Origin: a virus
Strand: one strand, 5' to 3'
Length of the DNA: 63,116 nt
Virus record (IMG/VR): IMGVR_UViG_3300004369_000014
Location: 1-63,116 of that record
The number at the start of each line of letters is the position of its first letter. Within the stretch, counting starts at the first letter, position 1. The notes beneath the pieces were generated by a model that saw only the letters and a list, made by a program, of their open reading frames with translations, was not told the DNA's origin and ran no database searches. Below, piece by piece: positions 1-7,483 of this stretch. The position numbers and the translations under genes were made by a program.

Positions 1-110
1 CTTCCCGCCGCATTTCCCGCCGTTCTTCCCGCCATTCTTCCCGCCGCATTTCCCGCCGTTCTTCCCGCCATTCTTCCCGCCGGGATTTGGTCCATACTTC
101 CCACCATTCT
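1..110 (+). repeat. Degenerate 12-bp tandem repeat
   Basis: Imperfect tandem copies of a CTTCCCGCCNTT-like 12-base unit, with interspersed CATTTCCCGCCG variants, fill about the first 90 bases and decay towards 118. The period is a multiple of three and encodes the Phe-Pro-Pro repeats of the partial gene. There are no spacers of unique sequence, so it is not a CRISPR array. Such arrays vary in copy number by slippage. Confidence 0.8.
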
Positions 111-142
111 TCCCACCGTCGTTCGCCGTACCGAAGGGGTGA
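1..142 (+). CDS. 3' end of a Phe/Pro-repeat protein (partial, probably tail-associated)
   Basis: An open frame enters from the left edge at base 2 and ends at TGA 140-142, giving 46 visible residues. They are almost only Phe and Pro with a few His and Gly, in repeats such as FPPHFPPFFPPFFPP, and end SFAVPKG. The frame has no stop through the repeat, and the DNA repeat unit is in phase with the codons, so coding is likely. No fold or family can be assigned from this tail. Phe/Pro- and Gly-rich low-complexity ends occur in phage fibre and structural proteins. The neighbouring prolyl-hydroxylase-like genes make a proline-rich protein here interesting. It could also be a cell-envelope-directed protein. 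The start and most of the gene lie outside the window. Confidence 0.5.
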   Translation, partial: FPPHFPPFFPPFFPPHFPPFFPPFFPPGFGPYFPPFFPPSFAVPKG

Positions 143-181
143 CCGCAGGAAACTGCTGGGCACAGAGGTCTGAGAAGCTTT

Positions 182-1048
182 ATGAGTGACAGGCAGCTTC
201 CCGTTTCTGTATACGACATCGGACTTTCATCTGCCGATGGGTCGGAAAATTCTATCCTCGCTAAGTACAAAGGCAAAGTCACTCTGATCTTTAACGTCGC
301 TGCCGGATGCGGAAATATACCGCAACACATCGCGCTTGAACGACTCAATCAGATCTACAAAGATGAGCCAGACTTCAACATTCTTGCCGTTACGGTCGAC
401 GATTTCTGCTGCCACGGCTATGAAGAGTTCCAAGATGGCTTAAACTCGTACATAGAGAAGAATAATGTAAATCTTCTACCAGGGCAGGTTGCACAGAGCT
501 ACGCGCAAGAGAATTTTGGTGCAACATACTCGTTTTCAGAACTGACAAACGGTAGATACGACAAGCATAGGTACGATCGCAATTTTGTCCCCGGATCAGT
601 AAAAGAGCAAGACATCCATCTTCTTTGGTACTACCTGACTGAAGCGCACAAGGCTGATCTCGCTGAAAACGGTCTTCCGTATCACGACGAGCGCATACCG
701 TGGTCTGACACCTACCGAGTTAGCCCGCCAGACGGGAAGACGGGGTTCACGCCACTGACTGGAAACTTTGAAAAGTTTCTAGTTAGCAGGTCTGGAAGAG
801 TCATACGAAGATACCCCAACGCGTTTCTGCTAGGTGAACGCGACGAAAATAATATTGTGTACCCATGGTTTAATGACACAGACTCCCCATCGGGTGTCCC
901 TGAGTACAAACCAAACCATGAAAAACGTGACGAAGGTCCTGAAAATAACGGGCCGTATCCAACGCCGTACCAAGAACGTGGAATTAGTATGTCGTTAGAA
1001 AGAATTTGTCGCGACATTGATCAATTTATTTCGCAGCAAGTGGAGTAA
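182..1048 (+). CDS. Glutathione-peroxidase-like (thioredoxin-fold) protein
   Basis: 288 residues. The N-terminal part, YKGKVTLIFNVAAGCGN (residues 29-45) followed by PQH, matches the core of glutathione peroxidases (YKGKV-LI-NVAS-C/U-G--PQ), placing the peroxidatic Cys at C43. A later GNFEKFLVSRSGRVIRRY segment (194-211) matches the family's WNF-KFLV-R-G-V--RF strand. Typical members are about 160 residues; here roughly 100 extra residues separate the two halves and the C-terminus is extended. Two catalytic residues are changed: the Gln of CNQFG aligns with D74 and the Trp of WNF with G194. A classical peroxidase mechanism is therefore doubtful and a redox or thiol role is inference. It is the first gene of the oxygenase island; ATG follows a weak GAGG. 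Thioredoxin-fold assignment is secure, substrate unknown. Confidence 0.7.
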   Translation: MSDRQLPVSVYDIGLSSADGSENSILAKYKGKVTLIFNVAAGCGNIPQHIALERLNQIYKDEPDFNILAVTVDDFCCHGYEEFQDGLNSYIEKNNVNLLPGQVAQSYAQENFGATYSFSELTNGRYDKHRYDRNFVPGSVKEQDIHLLWYYLTEAHKADLAENGLPYHDERIPWSDTYRVSPPDGKTGFTPLTGNFEKFLVSRSGRVIRRYPNAFLLGERDENNIVYPWFNDTDSPSGVPEYKPNHEKRDEGPENNGPYPTPYQERGISMSLERICRDIDQFISQQVE

Positions 1049-1091
1049 AATACGTATGTATCATTCGCAGGGACGACAGCAGGACTAAACG

Positions 1092-1745
1092 ATGAGAGAC
1101 ATAGAACAAGAACAAGAGCTAGAAGAGTCTTTGATAGGCTACAATCATTTTGGGCGATCAATAGATCAGATCATCTACGACAAAAATTTTGTAGACAAAG
1201 AAGACGCTCTTTACATCCAAAATTTTGTTCAAACCATTGATGAATGGGAAAACGGAATGCAGGACACGTTTAACGAAGACGGAGACTGCATCTACATGCA
1301 AAACTACTGGTGGAACAGAGTCTGCAGTGGCGAAATCATTAAGCGACTAGACGAAAAAGCTTTTGAAATTATTCAAAAGTACGTCGACAAGATGGCTGAT
1401 CTTATAGAAGAAAAACATGCTGTTGAAGTAGTCGGCAGACCGCCAGTACTTGTTAGGTGGCTTCCTGGGAATAAACAAGAGCCACACGCTGATAAGCAGC
1501 TCAACGATGGGCGACCAAACCCGTTCCCACTCTATGACATCAATTCTGTTATCTACTGGAACGAAGATTTCACTGGCGGTGAGTTCTACTACCCAGAGTA
1601 CGACATAGAGTACAAGATAACAGAAGGCATGGCAGTAGCGCATCCCGGAGACGTAAACTATCTTCACGGAGTTCGCGAGATCATTTCGGGAGTTCGTTGG
1701 ACGACTCCTTCGTTTTACACAGTCACTGGATTCAAGGAGAGATAG
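1092..1745 (+). CDS. 2OG-Fe(II) oxygenase, prolyl-4-hydroxylase-like (copy 1)
   Basis: 217 residues with a full facial triad: H132 and D134 (PHAD), H192 (LHGV) and the 2-oxoglutarate-binding R202 ten residues later in GVRWTTPSF. The strand NEDFTGGEFYYPEYD before the second His is typical of prolyl-4-hydroxylase-like double-stranded beta-helix enzymes (FxGGExxFP). The family couples decarboxylation of 2-oxoglutarate to hydroxylation of a protein side chain or small molecule; which one cannot be told. The N-terminal 110 residues are helical and charged and probably hold the substrate-binding part. It is separated by 43 bases from the peroxidase-like gene and by 3 bases from the next oxygenase, so co-transcription is likely. 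Confidence 0.85.
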   Translation: MRDIEQEQELEESLIGYNHFGRSIDQIIYDKNFVDKEDALYIQNFVQTIDEWENGMQDTFNEDGDCIYMQNYWWNRVCSGEIIKRLDEKAFEIIQKYVDKMADLIEEKHAVEVVGRPPVLVRWLPGNKQEPHADKQLNDGRPNPFPLYDINSVIYWNEDFTGGEFYYPEYDIEYKITEGMAVAHPGDVNYLHGVREIISGVRWTTPSFYTVTGFKER

Positions 1746-1748
1746 AAG

Positions 1749-2456
1749 ATGGAAGTTGCAGGATACGTAGGTCACCCTAATGCGGGGATCGTGCTATACA
1801 AGAACGTATGGCCAAGCGACTCTCAGTTCGTTGAAAGAATTGAAGAGGCTGTCAAGGATAGCGCAAACGAGCGGTACAGGTGGCTGCCGGCAACAGTCGG
1901 CGACTACGAAGTCATGAAGAACTATCGCGATTGCTGGGATCTAAAGATTGGCCAGCGTGATCTTGACTCTCTTCCAGATCAGTTTGCTGATCTCGCAAAT
2001 GTGTATCAAGAAGTAATTGGTGGAGTTCGCGAGTGCGTTCGTCACTACTCTTCTCTATACAATTTGACTTTGGAATATGAAGAGGTCACTAACTTCGTCA
2101 AGTACGAAGAAGGCCAGTTCTTTGGAGTCCACCCCGACTCCGGGTTCGCTTACTTCTGCACTGTTTCTGCGATCGGCTATATCAACGACGACTATGAAGG
2201 CGGAGAGTATATGATGCCTTTCCAGGACGTAGTGTTTAAGCCAGAAAAAGGTGACGTCATTCTTCACCCGTCTAACTTCATCTATGCGCACTCTTCGCGT
2301 CCCGTCACTAGAGGTGTCAAGTACTCTGCGGTGACGATGTACGACTACAACGACAGAAACCACATTCAGCAGAACCAAGCTGGCTACGATCCGACGACGT
2401 ATCCGAAGCCGCAGCTCCCTTCTGCTCCGACTTCGCAAGTTTCTTCTTCAACATGA
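1749..2456 (+). CDS. 2OG-Fe(II) oxygenase with Lys at the 2-oxoglutarate site (copy 2)
   Basis: 235 residues. Metal ligands H128 and D130 (HPDSG) and H181 (YAHSS), with NDDYEGGEYMMPF in between. The residue ten after the distal His is K191, not the Arg seen in the other copies. Collagen-type prolyl 4-hydroxylases also use Lys at this point, so the change is compatible with activity. HPDSG followed by an aromatic stretch and the MYDYNDR end separate it from the WW-x-x-x-GH subgroup further along. The C-terminal 30 residues are Pro/Ser/Thr-rich and probably disordered. It overlaps the next gene by ATGA (2453-2456). The substrate is unknown. Confidence 0.85.
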   Translation: MEVAGYVGHPNAGIVLYKNVWPSDSQFVERIEEAVKDSANERYRWLPATVGDYEVMKNYRDCWDLKIGQRDLDSLPDQFADLANVYQEVIGGVRECVRHYSSLYNLTLEYEEVTNFVKYEEGQFFGVHPDSGFAYFCTVSAIGYINDDYEGGEYMMPFQDVVFKPEKGDVILHPSNFIYAHSSRPVTRGVKYSAVTMYDYNDRNHIQQNQAGYDPTTYPKPQLPSAPTSQVSSST

Positions 2457-3184
2457 AAGTAACTTTAGTAAGAAACAGTCAGAATCCGCCAGAGATCCGC
2501 CCGGCATCGTTTAAAAGAGACTGGATGGACGGAACGTATAATAAGCACGCGTATAGATGTCTGCCTCTTACAGAGGCGAACACTAGCGGCTGGGAGATGA
2601 TCCTGCCGCACGACGTAGTGTTTCAGTGGGACGGAGGCACGTCTGTACCTAAAGTTCTTTCAGGCGGAACAATCACGCACGAAGTAAACGGTCATTCGTA
2701 CGAGTACAACTTAGTTCAGCAGTCCATCGTTGGAATGGCGACGTTCACTCTTGGCTGGACGTTTAAGACACCACCAGGTGTTTGGACGTGGATAACGGGC
2801 TCGCCGAACTACGTCGTAGACGGCGCAGTGCCATTGTCTGCATCAATACCTAGTGACTGGTGGCCAGACGAGGTCAATATGTCGTGGATCATTACCAAGG
2901 TTGGTGAACCAGTGACTTTTGCTGCCGGAACTCCGTTTTTATTTTTCAATTTCTACCAAAGATCGCTTCTTGAGGATACAGAGTTTTCCATCGAGAACAT
3001 GTGGGATAATCAAGAACTAGTAGAGTCTAGGATGTCGTACGGAAACGCGAAGGTTGAAAAGCTCAAGAACGAGCCGTGGACTTGGATGAATGGCATACGA
3101 ACAGGTCTAAACGAAAAAGGCGAACAAATCGGTCCTCGGTACGAGGGACATCTACAGCTTAGGAGCCCGTATGAAGCCTCTTAA
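2453..3184 (+). CDS. DUF6065-like protein
   Basis: 243 residues. The order of motifs, RPASFKRDWMDGT, AYRCLPLTEANTSGWE, a WDGG turn, FKTPPGVWTWITGSPN, SDWWPDEVNMSW and a late WDNQELVESR, is that of the DUF6065 family as I remember it, whose biochemical role is not established. It is Trp-rich and beta-rich, without signal peptide or membrane segment. Genes of this family are often neighbours of 2-oxoglutarate oxygenases and sugar or peptide biosynthesis genes. Here it is sandwiched between oxygenases, overlapping one by 4 bases and the TauD-like one by 14, which argues for translational coupling and a joint pathway. No enzymatic function should be read from it. Confidence 0.65.
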   Translation: MKVTLVRNSQNPPEIRPASFKRDWMDGTYNKHAYRCLPLTEANTSGWEMILPHDVVFQWDGGTSVPKVLSGGTITHEVNGHSYEYNLVQQSIVGMATFTLGWTFKTPPGVWTWITGSPNYVVDGAVPLSASIPSDWWPDEVNMSWIITKVGEPVTFAAGTPFLFFNFYQRSLLEDTEFSIENMWDNQELVESRMSYGNAKVEKLKNEPWTWMNGIRTGLNEKGEQIGPRYEGHLQLRSPYEAS

Positions 3185-4724
3185 AGGCGGAATTGCTGCA
3201 GGCCTCATGCTAGGCTCACTTGGCTTTAAGATAAAAGGCGTTTCAGCTCGCGATGTAATTAACGACTCAGAGTACTTTGCAGAAATACTCGCAAGAAACA
3301 AAATGATCGGATTTATCGGAATGAATCCGACTGATGAAGAGCACGAAGAGCTTCTTAGGGTTCTTTACAGAGGAGAAAAGAAAGAAATCACTCCTGGACT
3401 TTTGTTTGATCAGTGTCACAGATGGAACACACAAACTGAGTCAAGCGAAGAAGTAGATTTTGTCATGCAGAACTGGCATGTCGACAATCCTTTCTTAACG
3501 GACCCGCCGTCTTTTACTTCAATGCACATGCACACGTTTAAGATTCCAAGAGATCGCGGTAGAACGTATTTTGTATCTCTGGCATCTATGTATGAACTCT
3601 GCCCAGATAAGTACAAGCCTCTTCTTGAGCAAGTGAAGTTTGTTCATGGCACAGGAAGTGTAGATTCGGTCGGACGTTCAGCAGATTTTGTTGCTCATCC
3701 TGCGCTGAGAACTCACCCGATCACGGGCGAGACAATGATCTACTGGACAGGTGGAGACACTTATCTAGAGATCGACGAGCCATGGTTTATGAGTTTCAAA
3801 GACTGGGTAAATAGATTCCTGTCTGACGGGTCAAATTGGTACATCTGGGAATGGACAGAAGGCGATTTCATCGTGTGGGACAACAGAGCTGTTCTGCACT
3901 CTGTCGGTCCTGGGTGGTCGCACGATCAAAGAGTTTTTACGCGTGGAGAGATAGGAAAAGAGACTCCTTTCTACGACACCCAAACTACTTCTTTGTTGAA
4001 CCCAGCTTTCGGCGACATTGTTCGCCACAAAGATACGGCAAAGGATACGTCTTACGGTCCCAACCCAGATCACATTCCTCTCGTGTTTACGAAAGGCATT
4101 TACGGACTACCAGAGTGCGCGCAGTACTATCAGCAAACAACGATGTTTGTGTACTCATCAGACGAGTCGATACCAGAAGACGTCTTGAGACTGCAACAAA
4201 CAGTCGACAATGATGAATTCAACGTTGTTGCAGTAAAGCCTGAACCAGGTAATTTCTTAGAGCGCTACAGTAGAAGACTTTTGCCAGACTCTCAAATTGA
4301 AGGTCAGAAGTTTCTTTTTACCCCAAACGGAAATCTAGAAAAGGCGTATCGTCACGACGACGATCTTTTTACTGATGAGTTCGACGAGCAAGGAAGATGG
4401 CCGCCAATACGTTTGATCAACGCGCTTGGTGAATTTCACCCAGACCTTCGACATGCTGGTCACGCTTGGCACTACCCAGACTGGTTTCCGCATCAGCCGC
4501 TACGAAATCGCCCGTGGGACTGGCACAATTTGTCTTTTACTGACTACGAAGGCTTCCCTGGGTCTGAGCCACCATTTGACTATCTAGTTCAGTTTGCAGT
4601 AGACACAGTTTACGGTTGCTTTAATCACTATAGAACAGATGACGAGCGCAGAAAGATGATAGAAGCTATCATAGACTATCTGCAATTTATGCTCGATCTG
4701 GGAGAACACGAAGCCGGTAGATAG
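3171..4724 (+). CDS. TauD/TfdA-like 2OG-Fe(II) dioxygenase with a long C-terminal extension
   Basis: 517 residues. Residues about 30-265 form a TauD-type domain: NWHVDNPF gives H103 and D105, HPITGETMIYW is the conserved middle strand, and WDNRAVLHS gives H243. R254 and R258 lie at +11 and +15 from the distal His, the same spacing as R266 and R270 in E. coli TauD (which bind 2-oxoglutarate and the substrate acid group). So it is a probably active alpha-ketoglutarate dioxygenase of the small-molecule type, different from its P4H-like neighbours. Residues 266-517 are unassigned, rich in Asp, His and aromatics, and end in a helical segment. The ATG overlaps the upstream gene by 14 bases. Substrate unknown; TauD enzymes often act on amino acids or sulfonates. 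Confidence 0.85.
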   Translation: MKPLKGGIAAGLMLGSLGFKIKGVSARDVINDSEYFAEILARNKMIGFIGMNPTDEEHEELLRVLYRGEKKEITPGLLFDQCHRWNTQTESSEEVDFVMQNWHVDNPFLTDPPSFTSMHMHTFKIPRDRGRTYFVSLASMYELCPDKYKPLLEQVKFVHGTGSVDSVGRSADFVAHPALRTHPITGETMIYWTGGDTYLEIDEPWFMSFKDWVNRFLSDGSNWYIWEWTEGDFIVWDNRAVLHSVGPGWSHDQRVFTRGEIGKETPFYDTQTTSLLNPAFGDIVRHKDTAKDTSYGPNPDHIPLVFTKGIYGLPECAQYYQQTTMFVYSSDESIPEDVLRLQQTVDNDEFNVVAVKPEPGNFLERYSRRLLPDSQIEGQKFLFTPNGNLEKAYRHDDDLFTDEFDEQGRWPPIRLINALGEFHPDLRHAGHAWHYPDWFPHQPLRNRPWDWHNLSFTDYEGFPGSEPPFDYLVQFAVDTVYGCFNHYRTDDERRKMIEAIIDYLQFMLDLGEHEAGR

Positions 4725-5582
4725 ATGACAAGCAATCACCTTTTAGATTTAGAAATACCAAAAGGAAAGCATCTTGGCGGAGGTGTTGTTCTTTTCGAGA
4801 ATGTCTTTTCACTCGACTGGGACTGGATGCGCGATTTCTGTAAATCAACGCTCGAAGACGAGAGGTCCCGACAGTATACGAATGGCGTAGACCCGATCTC
4901 TGGCGAAGACGGGTACATCAACAGAAGTGGCTACTTCTTCAATAAAAGATCAGTCGAAGAAATGCCATGGCGTGGAAGCATGGTGCATCAAAACTCAGAA
5001 AAGTCCGTGGTGGAAACGCTAAGCTACATCGAGTCAGTTAGAGACAAGTGTCTACTGAAGTATCTCGAGCATTTTCCTTTAGCTGGCAAATGCATTTGGT
5101 GGAAGATCAAAAGTCATATTGTGGCGTACCCGACGGGGTCGTACCTTGGTATGCATTCTGATGTTTCTACAGACTACGAGTACGGAAAACCTCACCCGGT
5201 AGACCAGCTTGCGACACGAAACACCGTGTCTGTCGTTGCGTATTTAAATGACTGCGTAGACGCTGAAGAAGAGCTAGACGGGACAAACTTTACTGGCGGT
5301 CTACATCATTTTTGCTACTTAGACATCACACATAAGCCCAGGAAAGGCGACATGCTTTTCTTTCCGTCGAACTATGTCGCGGCACATGAAGTGCAGCCAG
5401 TGACTAGCGGTTGGCGCTACTCTTACCTTGGATGGTACTGTCAAGGCACGCCGAACTCGGCCGTTCGCGAAGAAGTCTGCGACCCAGGTGTCGATAGAGA
5501 GCTCGCTGCCATATCCACTAACGTTTACATGGAGACTGGCTATTCTCTTCTTCCACCAACTGGTTCGCTTGAAGACAAGTAG
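4725..5582 (+). CDS. 2OG-Fe(II) oxygenase, WW-GH subgroup (copy 3)
   Basis: 285 residues. Ligands H144 and D146 (MHSDVS), H221 (AAHEV) and R231 (GWRYSYLGW). It belongs to a four-member subgroup in this window that shares an I/LWWK/R segment about 20 residues before the HxD, a Y-x-x-G turn and an LG-x-H-x-D signature, and a SNYV/ANYV stretch before the distal His. The HxD-to-His distance is 77 residues because of an acidic insertion around 176-188. The ATG directly follows the TauD-like stop, and the next gene begins after 9 bases with a GGAGA ribosome site. Function: Fe(II)/2-oxoglutarate hydroxylase, substrate unknown. Confidence 0.85.
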   Translation: MTSNHLLDLEIPKGKHLGGGVVLFENVFSLDWDWMRDFCKSTLEDERSRQYTNGVDPISGEDGYINRSGYFFNKRSVEEMPWRGSMVHQNSEKSVVETLSYIESVRDKCLLKYLEHFPLAGKCIWWKIKSHIVAYPTGSYLGMHSDVSTDYEYGKPHPVDQLATRNTVSVVAYLNDCVDAEEELDGTNFTGGLHHFCYLDITHKPRKGDMLFFPSNYVAAHEVQPVTSGWRYSYLGWYCQGTPNSAVREEVCDPGVDRELAAISTNVYMETGYSLLPPTGSLEDK

Positions 5583-5591
5583 AGGAGAGAT

Positions 5592-6785
5592 ATGAAGATA
5601 GGAATTCTTCATCCCGGAAAGATGGGCAAGTCTCTTGCTCTAGCCTGCAAAAGAAACGGCCACGAAGTCTACTACGCTTCAGAAAAAAGATCTGACGTCA
5701 CGTGCAGAAACGCAAAAGAAGCGGGCGCAATTGATCTTGTTTCTGTAAAAAGAATGTGCAGAGAAGTAGACGTCATCTTCTCAATATGTATGGGAGCCGG
5801 AGTGTTCCCAAACGCATCAGAAGCTGTCAACAATAAGTTTAGCGGTGTATTTGTAGACTTCAACCATATAGGCAACGAGGGACTTGAGAGTGATCTTAGA
5901 TCACTTCTCAGTCAAGGAAACGTTAAGTACGTTGAGGGCTCAATATACGGATGGCCGTATCCGCATGAAAATGACCCGCATGGCGAGAGAACAGTGTACT
6001 TAAACGGCGAGCACGCTAGCGACATAGGACATCTGCTGCATGGAGACGTATTTGATGTTCAAATTGGCGAAACTTCGTCAAAGAACAGAAAGCGTCAGAG
6101 AGAGGAAGAAAACAAATCTTCCAATATTCCATTAGCTAATTACGGAGTCGGTGTTGTTGAGTTTCCAAACGCTTTGGCAGACATCGATGACTCGTTTGTT
6201 GACGAGTGGATGGCAAGAAGACGAGCGTGCGAGCCCAACGATTACTACAAAGATGACGAAGGGTACTACATCAGCCGCGGCGGGTACAGGTTCACCGAGT
6301 CACAGATTCTTTCTGCGCCAGAAAGATTCATGAATCTTACTCCAGACGGCTCACCGCAAGAAGACGTCGACTTCTACAACTTACTAGAAGAAACGATGTT
6401 TAAGTGTATTCACGCGTATTCAATGGAATACCCAGAAGCTAAAGACACGCTGTGGTGGCGAGCAGACGGGCACCTGGCAGCGTACAAGCAAGGCTACTAT
6501 ATGGGATTTCATCACGACACAGCGGTGGGTGGAGCAAGCGGGAATGAGAACCCAGTGTTTCTTACCGTATCGGCGTCTTTGATCGTCTCAGACAGGTGTC
6601 AAGGCGGCGCTCTCCGCTTCAAACATCTTGATAAGGAATTCTTGCCAATAAAAGGAAGCGTGATCATGTACCCCGCCGGCTACATGGGTACGCATGCAGT
6701 CGACAGGGTAGAGTCTGGCGAGCGCATCTCGTATCTCGAGTTCTTCGGGCACGGGACTCGATCTGATCAAACAAGAAGAATATGA
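5592..6785 (+). CDS. Fusion of a Rossmann dehydrogenase-like domain with a 2OG-Fe(II) oxygenase (copy 4)
   Basis: 397 residues. Residues 1-155 look like the NAD(P)-binding domain of 6-phosphogluconate/3-hydroxyacid dehydrogenases: KIGILHPGKMGKSLA with a nucleotide loop, alternating beta-alpha units and VDVIFSICMGAG. The glycine pattern is HPGKMG rather than GxGxxG, and no C-terminal helical dehydrogenase domain follows. A basic linker (163-178) leads to an oxygenase of the WW-GH subgroup with H307, D309 (FHHDT), H368 (THAV) and R378 (GERISY). The two domains are in one uninterrupted frame. An NADPH-linked redox step paired with hydroxylation is a reasonable guess only. It overlaps the next gene by ATGA-like 4 bases (6782-6785). 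Confidence 0.75.
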   Translation: MKIGILHPGKMGKSLALACKRNGHEVYYASEKRSDVTCRNAKEAGAIDLVSVKRMCREVDVIFSICMGAGVFPNASEAVNNKFSGVFVDFNHIGNEGLESDLRSLLSQGNVKYVEGSIYGWPYPHENDPHGERTVYLNGEHASDIGHLLHGDVFDVQIGETSSKNRKRQREEENKSSNIPLANYGVGVVEFPNALADIDDSFVDEWMARRRACEPNDYYKDDEGYYISRGGYRFTESQILSAPERFMNLTPDGSPQEDVDFYNLLEETMFKCIHAYSMEYPEAKDTLWWRADGHLAAYKQGYYMGFHHDTAVGGASGNENPVFLTVSASLIVSDRCQGGALRFKHLDKEFLPIKGSVIMYPAGYMGTHAVDRVESGERISYLEFFGHGTRSDQTRRI

Positions 6786-7483
6786 TAGACCCTCTTCTTG
6801 TTGGCAATGAAGACAGAATTTTAGAATTACAAAATTTTGTAGATGAAAACGAGTGCAAAGATCTAATCAAGCTACTCGAGAAATGCTCTACGTGGACTCC
6901 AGATCAAAACCAAAGCTACTCGCATAAGAACTACGTTCTCGGGTTTTCTGACGAGACATCAAACACAGTAGCGCACAGGGTTAGACAAATATTTCTGAGT
7001 GCTAGTAGCTTGATCAATAAATTCTACGGAGATGACTTTCTCATCGGTAATCCAGGACTTAGACAGTGGCACCCTGGAGAAAGCCTTGGGACTCACGTAG
7101 ACGCGGCAAACGCAAATGGCAAGTACTTCTTTAACACAAGCGGGTTTCGCGGCTCCCAAGATTATGTCCCATGGCCTGCTGTAGATCTTTCTGTTCTACT
7201 GTACTTGAATTCAGATTTTTCAGGCGGGGACTTACATTTTCCGTATCTAAACAAAACAGTTAGACCATCAGAAGGACTTCTTGTTGCTTTTCCTTCTACA
7301 AGGTATTTTGTTCACGAGGTAACAGAGGTCGAGCACGGACTTAGGTACACGGCTTTTTCGTTTCTGTCACGCGTAAACCTTATTGCCTGTATGCTGCGCC
7401 CAGAACTGTCGCCAAATTGGCAAAGATTCTTTTTAAACTCAGAAATGCTAGACGAGTTAGTTATAGAGCTAGATAACAACTAG
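6782..7483 (+). CDS. 2OG-Fe(II) oxygenase (copy 5)
   Basis: 233 residues with H105 and D107 (THVDA), H178 (FVHEV) and R188 (GLRYTAFSF), and LNSDFSGGDLHFPY as the core strand. It lacks the WW-GH signature, so like copies 1 and 2 it represents a separate lineage. It is closest in layout to small P4H/Ofd-like proteins. It is the last rightward gene of the island: its stop TAG (7481-7483) is built from the same CTAG as the stop of the opposing oxygenase gene. No terminator fits between them. Substrate unknown. Confidence 0.85.
   Translation: MIDPLLVGNEDRILELQNFVDENECKDLIKLLEKCSTWTPDQNQSYSHKNYVLGFSDETSNTVAHRVRQIFLSASSLINKFYGDDFLIGNPGLRQWHPGESLGTHVDAANANGKYFFNTSGFRGSQDYVPWPAVDLSVLLYLNSDFSGGDLHFPYLNKTVRPSEGLLVAFPSTRYFVHEVTEVEHGLRYTAFSFLSRVNLIACMLRPELSPNWQRFFLNSEMLDELVIELDNN

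Noticed and set aside
1-118. Possible CRISPR-like repeat array at the left edge
   Set aside because: Repeats are contiguous 12-mers without spacers and in phase with an open Phe/Pro frame.
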